Source: Polydactylus sextarius
Lineage: Eukaryota; Chordata; Actinopteri; Polynemidae
Assembly (NCBI GenBank): GCA_016801845.1
Contig: CM028909.1
Coordinates: 16,779,313-16,843,312 of the forward strand
Reading direction: 5' to 3'
Length of the DNA: 64,000 nucleotides
Numbering within the stretch: the stretch's first letter is position 1; each line of letters opens with the position of its first letter. The notes beneath the pieces were generated by a model. The model was not told the origin of the DNA. It was given only the letters and a program-made list of their open reading frames with translations, and searched no databases. The position numbers and the translations under genes are program-made. Positions 26,893-38,639 of this stretch are shown here, one piece after another.

Positions 26893-27754
26893 CCCACTTA
26901 ACAGTTTATTAGGAACACCTGTACGTCATGTAGCAGCAGCTCAGGAACTTCAGCTCATATTCGCATCAACAGAATTGTTGGTGCCAGATAGGCTGGTTTG
27001 AGTGTTTTCTGAAACTGCTGATGTCCTATGATTTTAATGCACAACAGTCTCTGGAGTTTACTCAGAATGGTGCCATAAACAAAGAAAAACATCCAGTGAG
27101 CAGGATTTCTATGAGCGAGACACCTTGTTGATGAGAGAGGTCAGAGGAAAATGGCCCGATTGCTGTGAGCTGACAGAAAAGCTACAGTAACTCTGATAAT
27201 TACTCTTTACAACCGTGATGACCAGAGACTTGTTAAAATGGACAATATGTCAATATGATGTGGATGAACTACAACAGCGCTCAGACATATGAGTCTGCAG
27301 TGGGCAAAACTAGACTGATTCATCTGATCAGACTGGAGAATTTGTTGTCAACAGCATGAATCCACGGACCCAACTTACGTTGTGTCAACACCACATGCTG
27401 CTGATGGTGGTGGTGCGATGGTGTCGGAAACGTTTTCTTGGCACAGTTTGTGCTCCTTAATATCAATCAGTCATGGTGTGAGTACCACTGCCTATCTGCT
27501 GACCATGTGCACCACTGTCTGGCCGCAATTTACCATCTTCAGACTTCCAACATGGTGTAATGCACTGTGTCCAAAGGTAAACGTCATCTCAGTGTGGTTT
27601 CCTGAACATGAAACCAGACCCCAGTGACCAGATCTGAATCCTATAGGACACCTTTAGGGTGTGGTAGAACTGGAGAGGATCGTTTTCAACATTTTGTGTA
27701 ATTAATGAAATGAGGCTAGTTTGAGAGCAAAGGGAGGCCCTACCCATTATTAGT
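26893..27754 (+). mobile_element. Decayed Tc1/mariner-type DNA transposon
   Basis: The left end (CAGTTTATTAGGAACACCTG at 26902) matches the end of a common fish Tc1-like element. Internal sequence gives transposase pieces in order: a helix-turn-helix-region remnant (GTTTACTCAGAATGGTGCC at 27056), then STPHAADGGGAMV...FSWH (27385-27450), then PDLNPIGHL (27628-27654). In the last block the catalytic glutamate of the DD34E triad (usual PDLNPIEHLW) is glycine, and the tryptophan codon is a stop. Frameshifts, internal deletions and loss of the right terminal repeat make it immobile. The right end is set by the terminal AGGGAGGCCCTACCCA-type sequence. Confidence 0.85.
27382..27657 (+). pseudogene. 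Tc1-like transposase remnant
   Basis: The best preserved part of the transposase in the element above: catalytic-core residues around GGGAMV and FSWH, then DLNPIG with the E-to-G change. Stops and frame slips interrupt it. Confidence 0.8.
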
Positions 27755-28009
27755 TGAGCTAAATCGAGTACAGCTGTGATGTTTTACATCAGACTTAGTA
27801 ATTTGAAGGTTTAGAGTAAAACCTTCAATACCTCATTGGTTCATTTTTAATCACAGTTTAGTTTGAACATAAGTTTGCATCACAAAATTGCAATAAGAAA
27901 CTAAAGTTGAAAACAAGTAATACAGGGTGAATATGAATAACATTGCATAATTAAAAGCTTTTAGTTAATATTACTGTAGTTCCAGCATATTTTCAAAGCT
28001 TCACTTTGC
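27755..28009. other. Intergenic, AT-rich, nothing seen
   Basis: Short spacer between the transposon remnant and the next island. Confidence 0.5.
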
Positions 28010-28265
28010 TGCTTTCACTCAGTAATGCGCTGAGTATATGGTCTGTGGTTCGGGGTCATTTGCCATGGCAACGGTGGATGAGGTCAGAAGGTGATTGGCT
28101 AAGCTAAGGAGGTTGCTGGCGGCTGATTGTTGATTCTCTGATAGGGGTGACCTCGCTCCGACCTCCACACAAATCAATAATGCCTCCTTAAACTTTCATT
28201 TGTCCACGTTTGCTTGTGCTCACCCCCAGTTGGGAGCAATTAAAGTGGGGCTTTTTTCTGAGTCT
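28010..28265. promoter_or_regulatory. Candidate regulatory island 10 with an RFX-type palindrome
   Basis: High-complexity block. It includes TTGCCATGGCAAC (28060-28072), GTGATTGGCTAAG (CCAAT-type), CAAATCAATAATGCC and GGAGCAATTAAAG. It is flanked by AT-rich DNA. Confidence 0.45.
28060..28072. promoter_or_regulatory. Candidate RFX X-box
   Basis: TTGCCATGGCAAC contains a perfect 12-bp palindrome and fits the RFX half-site pair (GTNRCC/RGYAAC) except for the first base (ATTGCC rather than GTTGCC). Confidence 0.4.
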
Positions 28266-30719
28266 GAAAAAATACATAGTTTTAGTAAATTGAATATGGA
28301 CAGAGATGTGTTGTCATTATCATTCTTTATTACTTTAAAGAGGGCATTATTACATCACTGGTATGAATAATTTTATACATTTATACAATCTCTAAGAAGT
28401 GATCGAATTGTATAGATACACGAGTGTCAATATTTCAGATCTACAGCAAACCACAGATAAATTCAGAGCTAGCGCGGCTTATGTATTGAAGTGGGTGAAT
28501 GCGAGGTTGGTAAATTTCCAGTCACATATGATTTCAGAGAATACTCTTTGTACTGTGTTTATAGAGAATCTGCGTGGTGTAGGGAGTCCCACCAACGCAG
28601 GAAAGCCTTTGAGAAGCTCCTTCCTGTGTCTTCACCTCCTCGTCGTTGCACTTTTGTTTCTCTCTCTCTCCTCTCACCCCCTCATTCTCACTTTCACTAC
28701 CCGTAATCCCCGGTGTGGCCTACGAGGTTAGCATGCTCTGCACAGCAGCAGGGCTGTGTGGGCCTGTTTCTTTTTCTTTTTTCTTGTGTATCTCGTATGT
28801 ATGTCTCCATTCTGGGGTCACCCTTTTCCACTCCCGCACACAGGGAATCACCTCACTGAAAGGCGTTGTGGTTGATTTAGTGGGTGGTTGCTCTGAAAAG
28901 TTACAGTCCTCCACAGAGTGAATGACATGGCATGCTGTGTTGTTAGTTCCTAAAACTGACAGGTCAAAGGACAATGTAAGCCTCAGAGCATCCTTGTTAC
29001 CGGGTATCAATCCTGAACTTCAGTACTTTATTGTCATATCAACATGGATGACAGGAACTGGCCACAATGCAGTTTAGGCACAAAAATGTAAACGACAGCC
29101 GACATTTCCTGTGCAGCGGATTATTTAATGTCTTATGATAAGCTCACCTTTTTGTATCCTACTATTTTTGTTACTGACAGTTTATGTTAAGATCTATAAG
29201 ATTTTTGTTGGTGGTGGTAAGTGTGCTCTGGAAAACATTAAAATGTCTTCAGCACATGCAAACCACACTTTCCCAAATAGTGTGAGAACATGATCACTTG
29301 TATGGACAACAACAGTACATGTGTTCTATTCAAGTTGAGCACATTGTTTTTCTTTGTGTATCGCTTTTTAAAAGAGTCTATTGCTCCCCCATCATGTCCG
29401 TCATCATTTAAAAGAGGGCACAGCATCTGTTAGTCTGATCTCCTCAGGCAAGGCATTTCAGATAAATTACAAAACTGCCATAAAACTTATTCTCCTCCAT
29501 CTATAAATAAACTTTATTTATAAAGCACCTTTTTATAAAGAGTGCTCCTCAGTATAGTAAAAATACCAAAGACTAAATCCATTATAAACACACAATGTAG
29601 CAGTAATAAAAGTGGATAAAGATGAGAGCAGAGTATTTTATCACATATTAGGAAAAAAAAATGTTGCCAAGATGCTTTGGCCTAAAAGGTCAGTGTCTGA
29701 ATTTCAGACCAGAGATCTGTCATGTTCCAATAAGAACCTGACAAGTTCATTTTTTCTTTTATTTGTGTCTTTTCAAATGTAAATTTAGGACCAACAGTAT
29801 CCTGTACATGAACAAACAAATAAACAAACAGAAGACCACATTTACAGCAGAATTTAAAATTTTAATCAGTGCTTCGCCATCTACAGCGACAGTAAAAACT
29901 ATAAACACATTAAACACCACTTCAGAATCTGAATTGCAGTTTAAGTAGCAGCAAATGGTGATAGAATATTCAAAAGGGCCTAAACACAGCATCTATTTTA
30001 ACATGCCATGGCAGGAAAGGTGCTGGTGTAATTAATAACATTGATAGTGACTGTATTCAGCTGTTACAGTTTCTGGGTCCTAGTGTTGTGTATGTCAGCG
30101 CTCTGTCGTAGCTCTGTGGCTTACTTAATTTACTAGACCCACAGCTAATGTTGCGAGTAACACACATGTTCTTCCTGATGTGATAGGTGAAAAGTGACTT
30201 CTCAGTCACACCTCATCTTCGCAGGAGTTTCATGTACTTCTGTCAAACCTACATTTTGATACACTTGTCAATCAATGTCTTTTCCTTTTGGAGGATTTTT
30301 TTCATGTAGTTACTGTGGCATTTCTTTAGTTTGTTCTGTCTCTGCAGCTGTTTAACCTCTAGCTCTTCCTTTACTCACTAACAAAACCTGTTGTGCCTGT
30401 GAAAGTAAAACGCATCACTTCCTCTTTGCTGCAGCATTTTACATGGAAATGGTTTCGATTCTGTACATGAATCTGTGAATCAAGTATTGCTCACTTCTCT
30501 GTCATAAAAATGTATTTATCTAGAAATGTCACAGATTATCTGTGGATCTAACACTGGTTATGTTGTTACGTTACCCTTGTTTTGTGTTTTTAATATATGT
30601 AACATACAGGCTGAAGCCTCAGAGACAGTTTAGCAACACTGTAATACATTATGGTATGAGCAGGCCTCCGCACCCTCTGGCCTGTTTCAACACTCAGTGG
30701 ACGTGTGGTTGACTGTGTA
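28266..30719. other. Intergenic, no gene seen
   Basis: AT-rich overall, with CT-rich low complexity at 28620-28700. A dispersed-repeat-like piece is listed separately at 29509-29572. Another stretch at 29022-29045 (TACTTTATTGTCATATCA) resembles repeat ends seen elsewhere in fish DNA. Confidence 0.5.
29509..29572. repeat. Dispersed-repeat fragment (TTTATTTATAAAGCACCTTTT type)
   Basis: AAACTTTATTTATAAAGCAC followed by CTTTTTATAAAGAGTGCTCCTCAG resembles the widespread fish repeat motif 'TTTATTTATATAGCACCTTT...AAGTGCT'. No terminal repeats are visible, so the class is uncertain. Confidence 0.4.
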
Positions 30720-30925
30720 TTTGTGAGCGAGCTACAGTAAATTATCTCCAAAGAGTTTGGCTGTCGTGGCGTTGGGAGGGCTGCGTCGTGGCCATGGCTG
30801 CGTGGAGCAGCAGCACAGGAAACGCGTCAAAGCGCTGAGAGCTAACTGGAACCAGATGTCTGAGGCTACCGGCCGGGGGATTCTCACCGTGGAACAAGAG
30901 CGTCAGCGGGGGAAGTGAACTTCCC
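30720..30925. promoter_or_regulatory. Candidate regulatory island 11
   Basis: High-complexity, CpG-containing block (TGGCTGTCGTGGCG, GAAACGCGTCAAAGCG) in AT-rich surroundings. Confidence 0.35.
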
Positions 30926-32789
30926 CCTGACTGTCTTGCTGTCGTCTCTGCCTGTCTGTATCTCCAAGTCTTTTGTCTTTGGTTGGGTTGTTTCCTTCTT
31001 TCTCTTTGTCAAAACTATCTGATGTATGAGCAGTTTAAAGCAGTGCAAAAAGGTTGCAGCAGGGGATGAATAAAACAGCCAGTCAATAAAAAATGATTTT
31101 TGAATTTATTTTTCTCTTTTTGTACATCCTACAAAGTCCAAAAGGGGTAAACTATCCATTTTTATATGGAAACCAAATGCATCCATCTGCATGCACTATT
31201 TAAAGATGATGTAAAGGACACATTTAAAAAATGCTAATATGTGATCATAACCCCTTTAAGGGTTGCTATATGTTGCAGTTGCAGGTTTAGATTAAATTGA
31301 ACATGACTCGTAGCTCATCTCAGGCAACTTAACTGATAAAACCCAGCGTACTTCGGCGTCTTTCGTTTTTACTGCCCCATCTCTTTGAAGCTGTCCAGAG
31401 TGGGAGATGGAGTTGGCCTGCTTTCCATGCCTGGGAGCATTGCCTGCCCTCCTCCGCTTCACTGCCTCCTGACTTTCTCTCACATATACGGTACACAAAC
31501 ACACACACATGTGCATTTGAGCACACGTGCACAAACACTGAGACATACTCTTAATTTATTCACTCATGCACAGCAACCATACATGGCCCATGCGTCCACA
31601 TGGCGAGCCATGCACCGCTGACGCTGTATGTGCTCGGCTCCAGCTGCGGCCCTGGTTTATCCGTGGCTGTTGAAGCCTCGCCTCAATCTTAGCCCAGTCT
31701 CTTTGCTATTGGTGGATCCTCTAACACAAGCCACAAGGCGACAGCAACAACACACCCACACACACTCCTGCGGTGACAAGTGTTCTACAGTCTTAACTTC
31801 CAAAGCACAGACTGACACATGACAACGACTCATGTTCGACAAGTGATTGTTAAAAATTCAGTGTCTGTTTGTGGATACATGTCTGATAATGGCAGCAAGG
31901 CATATACTCCATCAGCTATTTTCTTTTTCTCTCCCGCTTGGAGGTGAATCCACACAGCCTGAAGGTCTTGAATAGCTCTTAGTCAGAGCGGCTTTCACCA
32001 GGCCGTTAGTCTTATCATCACGCACACACAGAGGCGCACGCACACATACACACACACACACACGCACACTATCCCTCCCCTCTGACCCAGGCCGTTTCCT
32101 GGCCCTGGCTGATCTATTGGCTGAAGCCTGCCCAGTGACTGCGGAGAGGGAGAGAAAAAGAGGAGGGGAAAGAAAGTGTGTGTTCGTGGCCTGTCCCAGC
32201 AAATCGATATCCGTCTCGTATCCGTGAGCTGTGCCTGACCCCTGGTCGACCTTGCTCAGCACTGGCGGTTGGAGTTTGCTTTTTGTTGGGGCCTGAAAAC
32301 ATGAGAGGCACATCGAGTTTTACCCCCTCGTTAATAGAGGTCTGAGTCCATGGAAAAGTGTGAAAAGTCTTGACTTAAATGTGCCAGTCTGAAGAGGCAG
32401 CAACAATGTATCTGAGAAATGGTGAAATAACAAGAAATACTTGGCTTAGTTGCAGACAGTTTTACAGCTGGTCAAAGAATAGTTCAAAGTATTACCTTAG
32501 AGATTAGTCTCACATGATTATAAATTGCAACAATGGAAAATTGCGGTTTTGGAGCAAGCAGTGGAAGCATCCCCACATCTGTCTTGAGGTTTCAAGAAAA
32601 AGGCAGAAAAAAAAGTTTACCTCAGGTTTTACTTCAAATTTTATATGGATGATCCTGTGCACATGGCTGAGTTACCAAAAACATCTCAGATTGTGTGTAT
32701 GTGTGCATCACACGCATATGTACATATGCATGTGCCTGTATGCGTGAGACCATCTCAGCAGTTGCCTTGACGTTAGTTTGCTAGTTGGA
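30926..32789. other. Intergenic, no gene seen
   Basis: Contains CA-rich patches at 31495-31540 and 32030-32070. Bases 32080-32330 are balanced but without a motif cluster. No exon-like segment is recognised. Confidence 0.5.
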
Positions 32790-33310
32790 CTCAGCCTTGC
32801 GTATTGTTGGTGTGTGCTGATAGAGGCTCCAGCTCCCGGGCTGAGCGGGGCTGCGGGTGCTAGCCGCCGCCGGCACTAATTGAACCCTGCCGCTAAGGTA
32901 AGGGGGGAGGAGGAAGCTGTCAGCGAGGGAGAGAAAAGGAAAAAAAAAAAGAGAGAAGGAAGAAAAAAATAGCGTGGTGAGGGCGAAGTGCCCCTGGGGG
33001 GTTGGGTCCCTGCCTGCTTGCCTGCCTGCCTGCCTTTCGTTCTCCAGCTCCTTCCCCCCTTCCCGTCTAAATAGCCGTGCCGGCGCTCCAGGGCTTCCTG
33101 CGCCTTATCTGCTGATAATTGGGCACTGGAGCTCCACAGCTCGCTTATGAAATATAGATTCCTGACGGAGGGAAGGATGGGGGGGGGGAGGTAAGGTGGT
33201 GGAGGGAGCGTGCAGGCAGAGAAAAGCCCCCGGTCGTATCAGAGAGCGTGGAGCCTTGTGGGCTCCGCGGTGTTGCTCTGGCTCGTTTAGCAAACACAGC
33301 CCCAATAGTT
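32790..33310. promoter_or_regulatory. Candidate regulatory island 12
   Basis: GC-rich first part (GCTAGCCGCCGCCGGCACTA at 32861) followed by GA-rich and (CCTG)n low complexity at 33008-33034. A high-complexity core follows at 33065-33165 (CCTTATCTGCTGATAATTGG with GATA-type words; CTTATGAAATATAG). Confidence 0.4.
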
Positions 33311-34805
33311 AGGGCGAAGGCCTCTGTACTGAGCTGCCCACACTGTCACAGACAATTGAAAAACAAGGCTTTGTTCCTATTGTACATTGCACCCACAGTG
33401 TTCAAAACGATATAAATTGCGGGGGTGAATGCTTGTTGTGTAGTTTGTCACAGACCATGTAAAATCTTGTATGTTATTTAAAATATGTCACAGAGAAATC
33501 ACGACGCTACAATTCCTAGTGCTAAGTGAAACGACGTGAAAGAGTAGCCTTTGTATTTATGGTGTCATTTAATTGTGTCCTGATGAGGGTATCTTATGAA
33601 ACTCTACTATCCCTGTGTGTGTGAATGGAGGAGAATGTTATTTTCTTGCAGCAAGGCTGGGATGCTATCTGCAGTCTCATGGGGAAACGCTACTGGATCA
33701 CAATATGGAGAGCAAATCCCAGAGAGCTGAGCAGGGAATACTCTGCTGGGTGCTCAACAGAAAAATGGATTCCTCTTATCCATGGCTACTTTTGCTTATA
33801 GCTTTGAGCAAGGTTGGTCATTCAGAGTCTTATTTCATAATTTAATCTATTTAAGAAAGATTTAATTACCTCAACTGAAAAACACATTACTCTGTCTGTA
33901 TAAATTAGCTATTTTATCAGTAAATGCTCCATAATAACACTCAGCTGTCAAGCCTAAAGACAGTGTGAGTGGGTAACTGTGAATGTTTCATTTTCAATGA
34001 ATCTCTGTTGTTGTTGACTGTTTGCTTCAAACTTGCTTCAGTCCAAGCCAGTATTTCCTCAAGCAGATTAGCATCGCTACGTTTCCAGTTCCATCATCTT
34101 ACTGGGTATTGGACTCGGCAGCACTGAATGTATTGCATCAAAACTTTCTTCTTCTTTGTGTCTTTTCTTCAGGCCGATTATTGTCTGTTCTCAAGCTCAC
34201 GTACACTTGGACAGGTCTGTGCGTGTCCCAGTTAGTAAGTGAGCGATTGGGTTAATGAATGGGAAGCTACCTGCTTGGCTGTGAGATATGGAACAGGGGT
34301 TGGGGTTAAAAAAACAGGCTGGAAGGCAGACTCCTCATCATGTATAAGTTTATACATGAGTTTCTGCAGTTCTGTGCTCTTAAAATATAGTAGGCTACAT
34401 ACAGGCTATAAACCACCAACAGATGAAGAAGAAGTTTTCTTACACTTGCAGGGCAACGTTACACACTTTTTGTTTCGAGGCAGTCAAAAAAAAGCAAAAC
34501 AAATGGATCAGGCTGTAGCAGTCTCAGGAGTGATTCTCCTCTGCAGCCTCACCTCGGTGTATTACACATTATTTTTTAAACAATTCCAGCTCACATCTAA
34601 ATTGTGGCCAAAAGTCAGAGAACCCTACACTCTGAGTAATAGCTCCATCACCATGTTGACCAAAGCTACCGCAGGAGCCAGCGCAATAACTCACCTGTTA
34701 CATGTTTTCCCCTTAAACCACCTTTTATTTAAGAGAAACAAAGACCAGCGCCGGGTTACGCATTGTTCTTTGCACGGACACGCTGCCCCCTCTGTTTCAT
34801 TTTAC
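33311..34805. other. Intergenic, no gene supported
   Basis: Includes the longest open frame of the window (198 codons, 34239-34835, +). It opens on an ATG-like position but has no domain, signal or splice context, and its C-terminal half crosses into the next island. I treat it as chance. Confidence 0.45.
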
Positions 34806-34995
34806 CTGGACCACCTAGGCCCGATTGGTCAATAGTAATTGCAATTCCGTGCACTATTTCAATTACAATTAGCATGGAGGCCCAGCGGCTGATTTATGGC
34901 CTTGTTTTCCTTCCTGTGCGTTCCCTCGTGCATTAATCACACCCACGCCGCCTCGTGTGATCCTTACTTCATCTACCTGCCACGGCAGTTGCCCT
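34806..34995. promoter_or_regulatory. Candidate regulatory island 13 (homeodomain cluster)
   Basis: GATTGGTCAATAGTAATTGC at 34823-34842 is followed by AATT, and CAATTACAATTAG lies at 34860-34872. GCATTAATCACACCCACGCC then spans 34930-34949. The mix of CCAAT-type and paired homeodomain words is CNE-like. Confidence 0.5.
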
Positions 34996-35499
34996 GCTGA
35001 GTCCCCTCCCCTCCCAGCTCCTGTCCTCCTTCACTCTGACCACAGTGAACAGTGGGTGTCCTCAACTCACACTTGATACAGACCAGGGAGCAGTGTCGCA
35101 CATACTGTAACTCAATGCTGGGGCATCTGATTGGAACTCATTTATTATCTGTAATGAGCAGATGTTCCTCGGCAAAAAGACATGAAAAGTTGCGGTTTCC
35201 ATCAGATTTTGTACCATAGGAACCAAAATGAGCTCAGTACAGTATAATTTGATTTATTGATTTCAATCCTGAGGAATTTGGAATTTAAAAATGTTTCCAG
35301 TCTTTGCAAACAGACATGTGGGACACACATCTACATAAATACATACATCAAATCCCATGCTATCATCCAACTTATGTTCGTGGTCAACAATTACAGGATG
35401 AATATGTCTGTTACATATTTATGGTCTCTGGTCATGTGCTACAACCATGAACGCAGGTTCAGAAGTTTTCTTCTCACTGGGAAATTACGTCACAACTGA
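34996..35499. other. Intergenic, no gene seen
   Basis: Mixed sequence, AT-rich after 35100. Confidence 0.5.
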
Positions 35500-35760
35500 C
35501 AAACAATCTCATCCGTCAGTTGACATTTGGTTACCATCAGGCTGCGATTAACAGGCCTATTTTGGATAGTCTGGAAACTGTTTGGGACAGAGCAGTGTCT
35601 CTCCACTCCTCCTGTGTCGGAAGCTGAGTCATCGAGCGCCAGACGTTTCCACTGGGACAATGTACCAATCCCTGGTGGCCACACTCAGTCTTGTTTATAC
35701 GGCTCCGTCCACGGACCCGTGGACCTGGCAGCAGCTCACAGACTTCCCAACTTCATCCCC
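35500..35760. promoter_or_regulatory. Candidate regulatory island 14
   Basis: Balanced, high-complexity block with GCTGAGTCATCG (AP-1/MAF-like half-site GCTGAGTCA) near 35623-35634. Open frames exist on both strands but no domain is seen. Confidence 0.35.
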
Positions 35761-35827
35761 TTCCCTGTTTTTTCACCTTTTTTGACATTCTACCTTAAAT
35801 GCATGGTGTGTTTGTGCGGGTCAGGTT

Positions 35828-35848
35828 GGGGTGGGGTGGGGTGGGGGG
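35828..35848 (+). repeat. G-quadruplex-type run
   Basis: Four G-runs (4, 4, 4 and 6 G) separated by single T residues, an ideal parallel G4 pattern on the + strand. Confidence 0.85.
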
Positions 35849-36229
35849 TGCGGTGGAGGCAGTAGTGACCAAAGCAGCGGTGCCTCTGTGGATTCAGAGG
35901 GCCAATAAAAACATAAGGCAGTGCGCTGCTCTGGGCAGACTAAACATCTGTGCAGACAACATCCTGACTGGAGGGTTCTCTGATGGGTGGGTGGTGTGCA
36001 AACGTGTAGCTGTATAAAAAAAATGTATCTCGTCTTTTCCAGTAAATCGCAGTGAAATCTTTCAGGAGAAACCTTTTAGTTTTTATTCCGATCCATATCC
36101 TGATTTGGGTACACTGTGGCTTGGTTACACTCATTGTTAGTCCTGCAGTTACCCAAGGTAAAATACATTACGCCTAAATTATTTACTTTTGTCTTGTTAA
36201 ACACACTGTATCTTTTTTTGTAGTGCTTC
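35849..36229. other. Intergenic, nothing recognised
   Basis: The G4 run passes into balanced and then AT-rich sequence with no gene. Confidence 0.5.
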
Positions 36230-36475
36230 ATTAGCAGGTGACATGGAATGTGATGTGAATGGTTTTCCCCACTTGGCTTCCAGCAAGGTGAATTATTAAT
36301 TTTAAGTAATTGTTAATCCGTGAAGGTTATATAATTGCAAACCCTTTCCAAAGACGAGAAAAGCTTTATTAATGTCTTGCTTATATTTACTAACAGCAGG
36401 GCTAATGGCCTGGTGTAAAGTGAAACGTCTTCAGTGATGGAGATTTGTATATTATGACTATTAGTAAGTCATTAA
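36230..36475. promoter_or_regulatory. Candidate regulatory island 15
   Basis: TAATTGTTAATCC (36307-36319) combines a homeodomain core with an OTX/CRX TAATCC. GAATTATTAATT precedes it, and AAAAGCTTTATTAATG and GCTAATGGCC follow. The high-complexity AT-rich texture is typical of CNEs. Confidence 0.45.
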
Positions 36476-36624
36476 TAAATGATTGTTGACCCAGATGCTC
36501 TGCAGCTTCTTCTAGAGGGGAGGAGGCCAAAGAGTAAGTAGGAGGGTCCTTTCAGATTAATGAGCTATCTTTAAAGACAAAGCATTAAACACAGCACTGG
36601 TTTTTCTTGTTACATTTTTTTCAA

Positions 36625-36860
36625 GGTCCTTGCAAGGTAGGTGGTTCCAAGCATCATGGAAAACCTCCCACAGTTCTTCTGTGGGTTTGGGCTGTTTCAG
36701 TGTCGCCTGTCTCTTCCCAGATGATCCCAGCCAGACTCTATGATGTTAAGATTAGGGCTGTGTTCAGACCAGGACTCCCTGTTCCTCTTGTCCTAGAAGA
36801 TTCATCATAACTCTCTGTCTCTGGTCACTGTGCGACTGTAAAATGAATTTTCCCTTCACC
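36625..36860 (-). mobile_element. Tc1-like transposon fragment (second family), transposase C-terminus
   Basis: The minus strand reads SPNLNIIESGWDHLGRDRRH, then a stop and frame slip, then PKPTEELWEVFHDAW. This matches the end of a fish Tc1-type transposase (SPDLNIIESVWDYMKRQ...TEELW..F.DAW). The DD34E glutamate (NIIE) is retained, but the aspartate before LN is asparagine. Only about 240 bp remain and no terminal repeats are seen. It is a different family from the copy at 26893. Confidence 0.75.
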
Positions 36861-38639
36861 TTCAACCATGTTTTTGCCCTTCATTTTGTATCAGTAATTC
36901 CAATTACTGCTTCAGTTTGTATAATGCAGCTCAATATCAGCATCTGCAACATGTTCTTGGGAAGTGAGGGGTTTGTGGTCAGTTAAAGTAAAACACAAAT
37001 GTGTTTTTTCCATGTAAGGATCTGCTTGTAAACAATGTCATTTATTGGTTAGTTTCGGGATTTATGTTATATTCTACACAAGATAAAATACATCTACATA
37101 AAAGCAAACACTGAATTTGAACCTTGTTTTTTTTTTTTTTAAGTTTGAGCTGAGTCATTTTTCAGTTGAACTGAAATATTTTTAGTGCATCAAATTTTGT
37201 AAAACCATCAACCATCAACTATCAGCTATTTCAATAACTGATGTCAACTGATGTAAATCACAATAGCCAATAAAGCACAAATCATAGACATAGTGTCAGT
37301 TTTATTTTGATCACTCAGCTTTCTGACGAATGTGCATATTGCTGATCTGTGTAAAACTAATGTGAACCATTCCCAGTGGAGTGTTTATTCCCAATGGCGT
37401 GTCTATTTTATATTTACACATTTTGTCTTTGACACATTCTGGTGCCGAAAGACTAAATAATGTTTTGCAACTCCTGAAATGTAGAAATAGACTAAGTTCT
37501 AGAAAATATTATTGTGAATATTACTGTAGATACAGTGTATTTGTTTTTATGCAGGAATCTGTTCAAGTTGTTGTTTGGATCTGAATAAGAAGAAATTATC
37601 GCACAAAAGGACTGTAACATATTGGAGGCTGTTGCATCAACATGTCGTGAGTGTTTATCTTTCTCCTGTTTGGACCTGAAATCTGACCTGAGCAGAAGTC
37701 CACTAAAAGAAAAAGTTATTTTGCATCTGGTTCCTTGTTGCATCAGTTTGTTTGAGTTTGAATTTATTTTTAAAATCCATCTTGACATTTCAGGACCAGT
37801 TTAGCTTGGATACAATTATTCTGAGGTCTGACCTTTGTGAAGATTTTTAATACCGCCAGCCTTTCTAAACACTTTTCCACATGTTGAGATGCTTTTGTCA
37901 CGGGAGCTGGTGTTTTCACCTAGCCTCTATGTGACCTGAGCCTCTCTTGTATAACACCTGGATGCTGAGTGAGGAGGTTCAGCCAGTGTCTCCCTTTTCC
38001 ACACAGGAAGTTAGGATTCCCTGTCTACAAACAACACAGGAATCTGTAGGATAAGCAGTGAGGAGAGGCAGGCAAAGTTAAAACCCAGTCCTCAAACAAC
38101 ACAGGAAGCTGTCGGGTAGAAGTAAAGGAGAAAATGAGAGAGAAATGAATGTTGCCTCTCCTGCTTTTGAACTATTTATGATGATCTTCCACCAAGATTG
38201 AACTTTCCTCTCACAGACTTGAGAGTCAGAATAGGTAGAACTTATCTTGCCCACTGAAGCTGTAAGGTATATCCATATTTTGATAATATTATGGGCAACA
38301 AAAAATTGACCTATAAAATGTGTGGGGAGGATTTTTCTCATATTCAGGGCATCCAGTCAAAATGAGCAAAGCAGCTCCTATATTGCATCACTTGAACCAT
38401 ACCACTGTGTATATACTGTGTATTTGTATGTATATATGTGTTTTTGTCTTTCAAATAGTCACTTTTAATTGATTAATCACAGTGTTTAGCAATTTACACA
38501 AATCCTTTCTGTCTTTGCCTCCCACACCTACACATTCTCATTCACAAACACATAAATGAGTAGACAAGCATCAGTGCACACACACGCACACACGCATGCA
38601 TAGAAAAAGCTAACCTGAGAGGGAGTGCTGTATTGGGTT
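36861..38639. other. Intergenic, no gene seen
   Basis: AT-rich. Poly-T lies at 37127-37141. Nothing recognisable in either strand. Confidence 0.55.

Noticed and set aside
34239..34835. 198-codon open frame on + (longest in the window)
   Set aside because: No domain, no splice context and no conserved-looking codon pattern. In 64 kb over six frames about one frame this long is expected by chance, and its end runs into a homeodomain-rich non-coding island.
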